Assembly (NCBI RefSeq): GCF_905372115.1
Contig: NZ_CAJPNR010000008.1
Coordinates: 1 to 64,000, forward strand
DNA from: an uncultured Streptococcus sp.
GTDB taxonomy: Bacteria; Bacillota; Bacilli; Lactobacillales; Streptococcaceae
Length of the DNA stretch: 64,000 nucleotides
Reading direction: 5' to 3'
Part shown: in pieces, positions 1-7,127 of the stretch
Numbering within the stretch: position 1 is the stretch's first letter
How the letters are laid out: each line of letters starts with the position of its first letter
Position numbers and translations under genes: made by a program
Notes under the pieces: generated by a model
What the model saw: only the letters and a program-made list of their open reading frames with translations
Databases searched by the model: none
Told to the model about the DNA's origin: nothing

Positions 1-1
1 C

Positions 2-286
2 CTGGCATCTGTTTTTGTTGGACCATCTGCAGTAGCATTTTCTAACGAAGATGTTGTTGCTCCAGCGAGAATCTTGAACGACTTTGCTAAGAACGCTGAT
101 GCACTTGAAATCAAAGGTGGTGCAATCGAAGGCGCTGTCGCATCAAAAGAAGAGATTCTTGCGCTTGCAACTCTTCCAAACCGCGAAGGACTTCTTTCTA
201 TGCTCCTTTCTGTACTTCAAGCGCCAGTTCGCAACGTTGCACTTGCTGTCAAAGCAGTTGCAGACAACAAAGAAGACGCAGCTTAA
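2..286 (+). CDS. rplJ: 50S ribosomal protein L10, C-terminal part
   Basis: The reading frame is open from the window edge, so the 5' part of the gene lies outside. The visible 94 residues contain the L10 segment VGPSAVAFSNED and end in KAVADNKEDAA. L10 forms the base of the ribosomal stalk, binding 23S rRNA and carrying L7/L12 dimers on its C-terminal helix. It is followed after 72 bases by rplL in the usual rplJL order. Identification is secure from sequence and neighbour; only the N-terminus is missing. Confidence 0.93.
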   Translation: MASVFVGPSAVAFSNEDVVAPARILNDFAKNADALEIKGGAIEGAVASKEEILALATLPNREGLLSMLLSVLQAPVRNVALAVKAVADNKEDAA

Positions 287-301
287 TCTTAAGCTACGTA
301 G

Positions 302-316
302 CGTAGCCTAGCTACG
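302..316 (+). other. rplJ-rplL intergenic stem-loop
   Basis: A perfect 6-bp stem (CGTAGC/GCTACG) with a 3-base loop sits in the 72-base gap between rplJ and rplL. There is no downstream T-run, so it is not an intrinsic terminator. In other bacteria this gap often carries RNA processing or translational-enhancement structures. That role here is inference. Confidence 0.45.
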
Positions 317-358
317 AAAAAATATTATAAATTTAAAAATTATTTGGAGGAAATAACA

Positions 359-727
359 ATGGCATTGAACATTGAAAACATTATTGCTGAAATTAAAGAA
401 GCTTCAATCCTTGAATTGAACGACCTTGTAAAAGCTATCGAAGAAGAATTTGGTGTAACTGCAGCTGCTCCTGTAGCTGTAGCTGCTGCTGGTGCTGGTG
501 AAGCTGCCGCTGCTAAAGATTCATTTGACGTTGAATTGACTGCAGCTGGTGACAAGAAAGTCGGCGTTATCAAAGTTGTACGCGAAATCACTGGTCTTGG
601 CCTTAAAGAAGCTAAAGAACTCGTTGATGGTGCACCAAACGTTATCAAAGAAGGCGTTGCTGCAGCAGAAGCTGAAGAACTTAAAGCTAAATTGGAAGAA
701 GCTGGAGCTTCAGTTACTCTTAAATAA
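359..727 (+). CDS. rplL: 50S ribosomal protein L7/L12
   Basis: A 122-residue L7/L12 protein, the multicopy acidic stalk protein that recruits translation GTPases. The order is N-terminal dimerisation domain (MALNIENIIAEIKEASI), Ala-rich hinge at about residues 35-52, then the C-terminal domain with KVGVIKVVREITGLGLKEAK. The start is the ATG at 359, 8 bases after a strong TTTGGAGG site. An upstream in-frame TTG at 344 overlaps that ribosome-binding site and is rejected. Length and sequence are standard. The gene is followed by a strong terminator that ends the ribosomal operon. Confidence 0.98.
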   Translation: MALNIENIIAEIKEASILELNDLVKAIEEEFGVTAAAPVAVAAAGAGEAAAAKDSFDVELTAAGDKKVGVIKVVREITGLGLKEAKELVDGAPNVIKEGVAAAEAEELKAKLEEAGASVTLK

Positions 728-752
728 TAGAGTTTCCAATCATAGAAATCAA

Positions 753-776
753 CCAAGTCGAAAGACTTGGTTTTTT
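753..776 (+). terminator. rplJL operon terminator
   Basis: A 7-bp stem CCAAGTC/GACTTGG with a GAAA tetraloop is followed directly by TTTTTT, 25 bases after the rplL stop. It is a classic rho-independent terminator. Confidence 0.92.
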
Positions 777-798
777 GTATCCAAAAATCATTTTTATG

Positions 799-836
799 TT
801 AAAACGCTAACAAAAAATAGGATTCTATGATATAAT
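799..836 (+). promoter_or_regulatory. Promoter of the IgA protease gene with cre-like site
   Basis: An extended -10, TGATATAAT, lies at 828-836. The -35 position at about 808-813 (TAACAA) is poor, as expected for an extended -10 promoter. At 799-812 the sequence TTAAAACGCTAACA matches the CcpA cre consensus TGWAANCGNTNWCA in all but one position (the G), and it overlaps the -35 region. Repression by CcpA is inferred from this position. The predicted transcript has a leader of about 170 bases before the protease gene. Confidence 0.6.
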
Positions 837-867
837 TTAGACAGATTATTGCGATTTAGGAGATATT

Positions 868-891
868 ATGAATAAGATAAAAGTTATATGA
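868..891 (+). CDS. Short leader ORF upstream of iga (7 aa)
   Basis: ATG at 868 follows an AGGAGAT Shine-Dalgarno sequence by 5 bases and encodes MNKIKVI before TGA. It lies inside the predicted leader of the IgA protease transcript. No function is recognised. It may be a regulatory upstream ORF or a chance ORF; the good ribosome-binding site is the only support. Confidence 0.25.
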   Translation: MNKIKVI

Positions 892-928
892 GATTGTAGA
901 TTAGCAGATTTTTGTTAGGGAGATTCAG

Positions 929-1003
929 ATGAATGGAAGCAATGGCTTACTGTTGCTCGTTCTCTGGTTTAAAGGATTTGTTATTCTTTTTAGAATAATT
1001 TGA
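929..1003 (+). CDS. Short hydrophobic leader ORF upstream of iga (24 aa)
   Basis: ATG at 929 follows GGGAG by 6 bases. The peptide has 24 residues, starts MNGSNGLLLL and is almost entirely hydrophobic with a few basic residues near the end. Its TGA stop (1001-1003) overlaps the start of the ribosome-binding site of the protease gene (ATG 1014), so translation of the two could be coupled. It is unlike the Rgg-associated SHP pheromones I know. Evidence is limited to SD spacing and position. Confidence 0.3.
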   Translation: MNGSNGLLLLVLWFKGFVILFRII

Positions 1004-1013
1004 AAGGGATTTT

Positions 1014-4000
1014 ATGAAAAAGTTTTTTGGGGAGAAGCAAACTCGTTTTGCTTTTAGGAAATTAGCTGTCGGGCTTGTTTCGGCTGCTATTTCTAGTTTG
1101 TTTTTTGTGTCTATCGTTGGGGTTGACTCTGTTCAAGCGCAGGAAAAGTTGAATGTTCACTATAAATACGTGACAGATACTGAAATAACTCCGCAAGAAA
1201 AGGAGTTGATTGTAAGTGGATTTCCTAAAATGTCAGAAGGCAACGAGGAGACTTACTATCTTGTCTACAGGTTAAACTCAAATACTGGAGCAAAAACCTT
1301 ACCGAATACAGGCGATGATAACAATTCCAATACTATGATGACGGCTGGTCTGTTAACGACGATAGGATTGGTTGTTTTTGTTGTGTCGAAAAGAAAGGTT
1401 AAAAGCAAGTTCCTATTGACTGTTTTGGTGGGTGCTGGTGTCGGAGGAGGTTTGATACTATCCGTCGATGCGTTGGAAAATGGGATCTTGCTGCAGTATA
1501 ATGCCGAATATCAAGTGTCGGCTGGGGAAAGTCTGCCGTCACCGGGTGAGATCTCGGGCTATACCTATGTTGGCTACATAAAAGATGAATCAATTAAAAA
1601 ATTATTAGACAATAAGATTCTTGATAATCAGCAGAATGCTAATCTAAATAAAGAGACTTTAAACCAAAATGAGAAGCTAGATTATTCAGTTTCTTTTGAT
1701 AAGAATGGGCTGAAAAATCAAACTCTTGGTGTCAATACAATTGAGCCCCAAGATGAAGTCTTGTCTGGCCGAGTAGCTAAACCAGAACTATTATACAAAG
1801 AAACGTCTATTGAAACTGAGATAGCCTTTGGAGAACAAATACAAGAAAATCCGGATTTACCTGAAGGTACTGTAAGAGTAAAACAAGAAGGCGAACCAGG
1901 CCGTAAAATCGAAGTCGTTCGAATTTTTACTGTAGATAATGCGGAAGTTTCTAGAGAGGTTCTTTCGACAAAAATAGAGGAAGCGACTCCTAAAATAGTG
2001 GAAAAAGGGACTAAAAAGCTTGAAGCGCCTAGCGAAAAACCAGTAGCTTCTAACTTAGTGGCACCCGAGCAAGTTGCTCCCTTACCAGAGTACACAGGCG
2101 TCCAAGCCGGCGCAATCGTTGAGCCTGAGCAGGTTGCTTCATTACCTGAGTATACAGGTACATTATCTGGAGCCATAGTTGAGCCTGAACAAATTGAACC
2201 GGAGATTGGAGGTGTCCAATCAGGAGCAATTGTTGAACCCGAGCAAGTTACATCATTACCAGAATACACAGGAACTCAGGCAGGTGCGGTAGTCGAACCT
2301 GCGCAAGTGACTCCCTTACCAGAGTATACGGGAACTCAAGCAGGAGCAATCGTAGAACCTGAACAAGTTTCTTCATTGCTAGAGTATACAGGAACCCAAT
2401 CCGGTGCGATAGTCGAACCTGCGCAAGTGACTCCATTGCCAGAGTATACGGGAACTCAAGCAGGTGTAGTAGTGGCACCCGAACAAGCGACTCCATTACT
2501 TGAATATACAGGAACGCAAGCAGGAGCCATAGTTGAGCCTGAACAAGTGTCTTCATTACCTGAATACACAGGAACCCAAGCAGGTGTAGTAGTTGAGCCT
2601 GAACAAGTGTCTTCATTACCAGAATATACAGGTGTTCAATCAGGAGCAGTAGTGGCACCCGAGCAAGTGACTTCATTGCCGGAGTACACAGGAGTCCAAG
2701 CAGGAGCTGTAGTGGCACCTGAGCAGGTCGCTCCACTACCAGAGTATACAGATGTCCAAGCAGGAGCCATAGTTGAGCCTGAGCAGGTAGAGCCTCCGCA
2801 AGAGTATACTGGAAACATCGAACCAGCAGCTCCAGAAGCAGAAAATCCTGCTGAAAAAGCTCAAGAGCCGAAAGAGCAGAAGCAAGAACCTGAAAAGCAT
2901 ATTGAATTGAGAAATGTATCTGAACTGGAATTGTATAGTCTATCTGACGGAAAATACAAACAACACGTTTCTCTGGATGCCATTCCAAGAAATCAAGACA
3001 ATTATTTTGTGAAGGTCAAATCTTCTAAGTTTAAAGATGTTTTCTTGCCGATTTCTTCAATAGTTGATAGCACGAAAGATGGTCAGCCGGTTTATAAAAT
3101 TACAGCAAGTGCTGAAAAATTAAAACAGGACGTCGACAATAAGTACGAGGACAATTTTACTTTCTATCTAGCTAAAAAGGCAGAGAGAGAAGTCACAAAC
3201 TTCACTTCCTTTAGTAACTTGGTTCAAGCTATAAATAATAATCTTGGTGGAACCTATTATTTAGGTGCTAGTCTGAATGCCAATGAGGTCGAACTAGAAA
3301 ATGGCTCTAGCAGTTATATAAAGGGCAGATTTACTGGTAAGCTGATTGGCAGCAAAGACGGAAAAAATTATGCTATTTATAATTTGAAGAAGCCTTTATT
3401 TGACACTTTGAGCGCTGCTACTGTAGAAAATCTGGCTCTTAAAGATGTAAATATCTCAGGGAAATCTGAAATTGGGGCCCTTGCAAATGAAGCCAATAAT
3501 GCAACAAGGATTAACAATGTCCATGTAGACGGTGTTCTGGCTGGTGAACGAGGTATTGGTGGCTTGGTGTGGAGGGCATATAATTCTAAGATTACCAATA
3601 GCAGTTTCAAGGGAAGAATTGTTAACTCCTATGAAACGAGGTCACCATACAATATTGGAGGATTAGTAGGTCAACTTACTGGGATCAATGCAGTAGTTGA
3701 CAAGTCAAAAGCTACGATTGCCATCTCGTCAAATGCGGATAGTACAAACCAAACTGTCGGCGGCCTTGCAGGTCTTGTCGAGAAAGATGCGCTTATCAGC
3801 AATAGTTACGCTGAGGGCAACATTAATAATGTGAAGCGCTTTGGAAGCGTTGCTGGTATAGCTGGCTACTTATGGGATAGAGATTCTAGCGAAGAGAGAC
3901 ACGCTGGAAGATTGCATAATGTTCTTAGCGATGTCAATGTTATGAACGGAAATGCGATTAGTGGCTATCACTATCGAGGAATGAGGATAACTGACTCATA

Positions 4001-6758
4001 TAGCAACAAGGAGAACAGAGTCTACAAAGTGACTCTTGAAAAGGATGAGGTTGTAACTAAGGAATCTCTCGAAGAGAGAGGAACAATCCTTGATGCTTCT
4101 CAAATCGCAAGTAAGAAATCTGAAATCAACTCTCTTAATGTACCGACTGTCGAAAATTTGCTGACTAGCAGCAATAAAGAAAGTGATTTTTCTAAGGTTG
4201 AAGACTATCAAGCCAGTCGAGCATTAGCGTATAAGAATATCGAAAAATTACTGCCGTTTTATAATAAGGCAACCATTGTCAAATACGGTAATCTGGTAAA
4301 AGAAGATAGCGCTTTGTTTGAAAAAGAAGTCTTATCTGCAGTCATGATGAAGGATAATGAAGTAATTACAGATATTGCTTCGCATAAAGAGGCGGCTAAT
4401 AAGCTCTTGCTGCACTATAAGGATCATTCATCTGAAACACTAGATATTACCTACCAATCTGACTTTAGTAAGTTAGCAGAATACCGTGTTGGCGATACTG
4501 ATCTCATCTATACGCCAAATCAATTCTTGCATAGTCATAGTTCGATCATCAATGAAGTTTTGCCTGATTTGAAAGCGGTCGATTATCAGTCAGAGTCTAT
4601 CAGAAACACCCTAGGTATTTCTTCAGGAGTTTCACTGACGGAATTATACTTAGAAGAGCAGTTTGCCAAAACCAAGGAAAATCTAGCAAATACACTGGAA
4701 AAACTGTTGTCTGACGATGCAGTCATTGCCAGCGAAAATCAAACGATTAATGGTTACGTCGTAGATAAAATCAAACGCAATAAGGAAGCCTTGCTTCTAG
4801 GTTTGACCTATTTAGAACGCTGGTACAACTTTAACTATGGTGACGTGAATATCAAAGACTTAGTCATGTACCACATGGATTTCTTTGGTAAGGGCAACGT
4901 ATCACCTCTAGATACAATCATTGAATTAGGTAAATCTGGCTTTAACAATCTTCTAGCCAAGAACAACGTAGATGCCTATAGCATCAGCCTTGCAAACAAT
5001 AATGCAACAAAAGATTTGTTCAGCACGCTTGCCAATTATCGAGAGGTATTTTTACCAAACAAAACAAATAATCAATGGTTCAAAGAGCAAACCAAGGCTT
5101 ATATCGTTGAAGAAAAATCAGCTATTGATGAGGTGAGGGTCAAACAAGAGCAGGCTGGCAGCAAGTATTCAATCGGGGTGTATGATCGAATTACCAGCGA
5201 CACTTGGAAATACCGAAATATGGTTCTACCTTTGCTGACAATGCCTGAAAGATCTGTCTTTGTCATCTCGACTATATCTAGTCTTGGTTTTGGTGCTTAT
5301 GACAGATATAGAAATAATGAGCACAGAGCAGGGGCAGAACTCAATAAGTTTGTTGAGGATAATGCCCAAGAAACCGCAAAACGTCAACGCGACCATTATG
5401 ATTATTGGTATAGAATATTAGACGAGAAGGGGCGTGAAAAGCTCTATCGAAATATCTTGCTCTATGATGCCTATAAGTTCGGTGATGACACTACTGTTGG
5501 CAAAGCTACAGCAGAGGCGCAATTTGACAGTTCTAATCCAGCTATGAAGTACTTCTTTGGACCTGTTGGAAACAAGGTTGTACACAACAAGCATGGAGCT
5601 TATGCTACTGGGGACGGTGTTTACTATATGGGCTATCGCATGCTGGATAAGGACGGAGCCATTACCTATACCCATGAAATGACGCATGATTCTGATAATG
5701 AGATCTATTTGGGTGGATATGGAAGAAGAAGTGGACTGGGTCCAGAATTCTTCGCCAAGGGCTTGTTGCAAGCACCGGACCATCCAGATGATGCGACAAT
5801 CACGGTCAACTCAATTCTCAAATATGACAAGAACGATGCGACTGAAAAATCTCGTTTGCAAGTCCTGGATCCAACTGAACGATTCCAAGATGCGGATGAT
5901 TTGAAAAACTATGTTCACAATATGTTTGATGTCATTTATATGTTGGAGTACCTAGAAGGGATGTCAATCGTGAACCGTCTGTCCGATGTGCAGAAAGTAA
6001 ACGCTCTGAGAAAAGTCGAGAATAAATATGTCCGAGATGCTGATGGAAATGATGTTTACGCAACCAATGTGATAAAAAATATTACAATGGCGGATGCGCA
6101 GAAAATAAACTCATTCGACAGTCTGATTGAAAACAATATTCTTTCAGCGCGTGAGTACAAAAATGGTGATGTAGAAAGAAATGGCTACCATACAATTAAA
6201 CTCTTCTCTCCGATTTATTCGGCATTAAGCAGTGAAAAAGGAACTCCTGGAGATCTTATGGGAAGGCGTATGGCTTATGAGCTTCTGGCAGCCAAAGGCT
6301 TCAAAGATGGTATGGTCCCTTATATCTCTAATCAGTATGAAGATGATGCTAAGCAAAACGGGAAAACAATCAGTATCTATGGTAAGACCAGAGGTCTGGT
6401 AACTGATGACTTGGTTTTACGCAAGGTCTTCAATGGTCAGTTTAATAATTGGACAGAGTTTAAGAAAGCTATGTATGAAGAACGTAAAAACAAGTTCGAC
6501 AGCCTGAACAAGGTCACATTTGATGATACAAGACAACCATGGACAAGTTATGCTACTAAGACCATTAGTACCGTGGGAGAGTTGCAGGCATTGATGGATG
6601 AAGCAGTTCTCAAAGATGCAAATGACAATTGGTATTCTTGGAGCGGCTATAAACCAGAACATGACAGCGCTGTGCATAAGCTGAAAAAAGCAGTCTTCAA
6701 AGCCTACCTCGATCAGACCAATGATTTCAAAAAATCAATCTTTGAAAACCAGAAGTGA
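1014..6758 (+). CDS. iga: IgA1-specific zinc metalloprotease (ZmpB/Iga family)
   Basis: A 1914-residue surface zinc metalloprotease of the streptococcal IgA1-protease/Zmp family (M26), which cleaves the hinge of human IgA1. Residues 1-43 form a YSIRK-like signal peptide ending SVQAQ. An LPNTG sortase motif lies unusually near the N-terminus at 96-100 and is followed by two hydrophobic segments (about 108-126 and 134-151), the typical N-terminal anchor of this family. A G5-type domain covers about 265-335. Thirteen 20-residue repeats follow (about 349-602), then a long middle region with GLUG-like repeats. The active site is HEMTH at 1554-1558 with a Glu 20 residues later (E1578). The start ATG follows GAAAGGGA. 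S. sanguinis IgA1 protease has tandem 20-residue repeats of this kind. A ZmpB with another substrate is the alternative. Confidence 0.87.
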   Translation: MKKFFGEKQTRFAFRKLAVGLVSAAISSLFFVSIVGVDSVQAQEKLNVHYKYVTDTEITPQEKELIVSGFPKMSEGNEETYYLVYRLNSNTGAKTLPNTGDDNNSNTMMTAGLLTTIGLVVFVVSKRKVKSKFLLTVLVGAGVGGGLILSVDALENGILLQYNAEYQVSAGESLPSPGEISGYTYVGYIKDESIKKLLDNKILDNQQNANLNKETLNQNEKLDYSVSFDKNGLKNQTLGVNTIEPQDEVLSGRVAKPELLYKETSIETEIAFGEQIQENPDLPEGTVRVKQEGEPGRKIEVVRIFTVDNAEVSREVLSTKIEEATPKIVEKGTKKLEAPSEKPVASNLVAPEQVAPLPEYTGVQAGAIVEPEQVASLPEYTGTLSGAIVEPEQIEPEIGGVQSGAIVEPEQVTSLPEYTGTQAGAVVEPAQVTPLPEYTGTQAGAIVEPEQVSSLLEYTGTQSGAIVEPAQVTPLPEYTGTQAGVVVAPEQATPLLEYTGTQAGAIVEPEQVSSLPEYTGTQAGVVVEPEQVSSLPEYTGVQSGAVVAPEQVTSLPEYTGVQAGAVVAPEQVAPLPEYTDVQAGAIVEPEQVEPPQEYTGNIEPAAPEAENPAEKAQEPKEQKQEPEKHIELRNVSELELYSLSDGKYKQHVSLDAIPRNQDNYFVKVKSSKFKDVFLPISSIVDSTKDGQPVYKITASAEKLKQDVDNKYEDNFTFYLAKKAEREVTNFTSFSNLVQAINNNLGGTYYLGASLNANEVELENGSSSYIKGRFTGKLIGSKDGKNYAIYNLKKPLFDTLSAATVENLALKDVNISGKSEIGALANEANNATRINNVHVDGVLAGERGIGGLVWRAYNSKITNSSFKGRIVNSYETRSPYNIGGLVGQLTGINAVVDKSKATIAISSNADSTNQTVGGLAGLVEKDALISNSYAEGNINNVKRFGSVAGIAGYLWDRDSSEERHAGRLHNVLSDVNVMNGNAISGYHYRGMRITDSYSNKENRVYKVTLEKDEVVTKESLEERGTILDASQIASKKSEINSLNVPTVENLLTSSNKESDFSKVEDYQASRALAYKNIEKLLPFYNKATIVKYGNLVKEDSALFEKEVLSAVMMKDNEVITDIASHKEAANKLLLHYKDHSSETLDITYQSDFSKLAEYRVGDTDLIYTPNQFLHSHSSIINEVLPDLKAVDYQSESIRNTLGISSGVSLTELYLEEQFAKTKENLANTLEKLLSDDAVIASENQTINGYVVDKIKRNKEALLLGLTYLERWYNFNYGDVNIKDLVMYHMDFFGKGNVSPLDTIIELGKSGFNNLLAKNNVDAYSISLANNNATKDLFSTLANYREVFLPNKTNNQWFKEQTKAYIVEEKSAIDEVRVKQEQAGSKYSIGVYDRITSDTWKYRNMVLPLLTMPERSVFVISTISSLGFGAYDRYRNNEHRAGAELNKFVEDNAQETAKRQRDHYDYWYRILDEKGREKLYRNILLYDAYKFGDDTTVGKATAEAQFDSSNPAMKYFFGPVGNKVVHNKHGAYATGDGVYYMGYRMLDKDGAITYTHEMTHDSDNEIYLGGYGRRSGLGPEFFAKGLLQAPDHPDDATITVNSILKYDKNDATEKSRLQVLDPTERFQDADDLKNYVHNMFDVIYMLEYLEGMSIVNRLSDVQKVNALRKVENKYVRDADGNDVYATNVIKNITMADAQKINSFDSLIENNILSAREYKNGDVERNGYHTIKLFSPIYSALSSEKGTPGDLMGRRMAYELLAAKGFKDGMVPYISNQYEDDAKQNGKTISIYGKTRGLVTDDLVLRKVFNGQFNNWTEFKKAMYEERKNKFDSLNKVTFDDTRQPWTSYATKTISTVGELQALMDEAVLKDANDNWYSWSGYKPEHDSAVHKLKKAVFKAYLDQTNDFKKSIFENQK
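2058..2825 (+). repeat. Tandem 60-bp coding repeats in iga
   Basis: About thirteen tandem units encode variants of EYTGTQAGAIVEPEQVSSLP. One unit is shortened to 18 residues and lacks EYTG. The DNA copies differ at many third positions, and Thr/Pro/Glu content is high, as in a wall-spanning stalk. Units such as VVVEPEQ and AIVEPEQ recur in mosaic order, which suggests recombination between units. The number of units probably varies between strains (inference). Confidence 0.92.
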
Positions 6759-6779
6759 TTGGTTTGAGCAGTCAAATGG

Positions 6780-6850
6780 TCTGCAAAGTTACAAGTCTGA
6801 AATGATAGGGCAGAGCTTGAATTACTCTTAAATTCAGACTTTCTTGCAGA
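6780..6850. repeat. Imperfect inverted repeat downstream of iga
   Basis: Two nested perfect arm pairs are present: TCTGCAA (6780-6786) with TTGCAGA (6844-6850), and AAGTCTGAA (6793-6801) with TTCAGACTT (6833-6841). The space between the inner arms is 31 bases. The RNA could form a long 3'-end hairpin before the true terminator. It could also be a decayed small mobile element, but no flanking duplication was seen. Confidence 0.5.
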
Positions 6851-6862
6851 TAAGAAATGACG

Positions 6863-6889
6863 AACCTAGTGAAAACTAGGTTTGTTTTT
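6863..6889 (+). terminator. Terminator of iga
   Basis: Stem AACCTAG/CTAGGTT with a 6-base loop, followed by TGTTTTTC. It lies 105 bases after the protease stop. Confidence 0.85.
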
Positions 6890-6896
6890 CTATATA

Positions 6897-6995
6897 AGTC
6901 AAGCAATTAAAACAGTTGCTGGTCTGCTTTCAGGCAGTTTGTTGCTGACAGTCAGTTATGAGGCTGATACTAGACAGGAAAAAAGTCCCCAATAA
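6897..6995 (+). pseudogene. Possible remnant of a secreted-protein N-terminus
   Basis: An open frame from about 6873 to the TAA at 6993-6995 encodes SQAIKTVAGLLSGSLLLTVS followed by YEADTRQEKSPQ. This reads like a signal peptide and a few mature residues. There is no ATG, no ribosome-binding site, and the frame runs into the iga terminator upstream. It may be debris of a former surface-protein gene, or chance. No family can be named. Confidence 0.25.
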
Positions 6996-6997
6996 CC

Positions 6998-7026
6998 TTT
7001 ACCCGCTTTCATATTTTTGTTATAAT
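6998..7026 (+). promoter_or_regulatory. Promoter of the ABC exporter pair
   Basis: TTTACC (6998-7003), a 17-base spacer and TATAAT (7021-7026) preceded by TGT, an extended -10. Transcription would start near 7033, leaving a leader of about 95 bases. Confidence 0.75.
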
Positions 7027-7037
7027 ATCTATAGTAA

Positions 7038-7088
7038 AGCGTGCATTTGCGCGCTCTTTTCTGTGTTTAGAAAGCACTTGGGTGCTTT
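7038..7088 (+). promoter_or_regulatory. Structured leader of the ABC exporter operon
   Basis: Two consecutive stem-loops lie between promoter and gene. The first is AGCGTGCA/TGCGCGCT (7038-7055, one G-U pair) followed by CTTTTCT, which resembles a weak terminator. The second is AAAGCAC/GTGCTTT (7071-7088). A short frame from GTG 7041 encodes about nine residues without a clear ribosome-binding site. The layout is compatible with attenuation of an exporter operon, but this is inference. Confidence 0.4.
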
Positions 7089-7127
7089 AGAGTGAGTTAT
7101 TTTTGAATAGATGGTGAAGGAGGAGTT

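Noticed and set aside
340..756. Minus-strand open frame across rplL
   Set aside because: It is the antisense shadow of a highly Ala-rich gene with strong codon bias; no ribosome site or family resemblance.
2058..2825. Regularly spaced repeats as a possible CRISPR array
   Set aside because: The units are contiguous, coding, 60 bases long and vary at codon third positions; there are no spacers.
2248..2988. Long minus-strand frames opposite the iga repeats
   Set aside because: Repetitive antisense of the 60-bp units; the periodicity comes from the plus-strand repeats.
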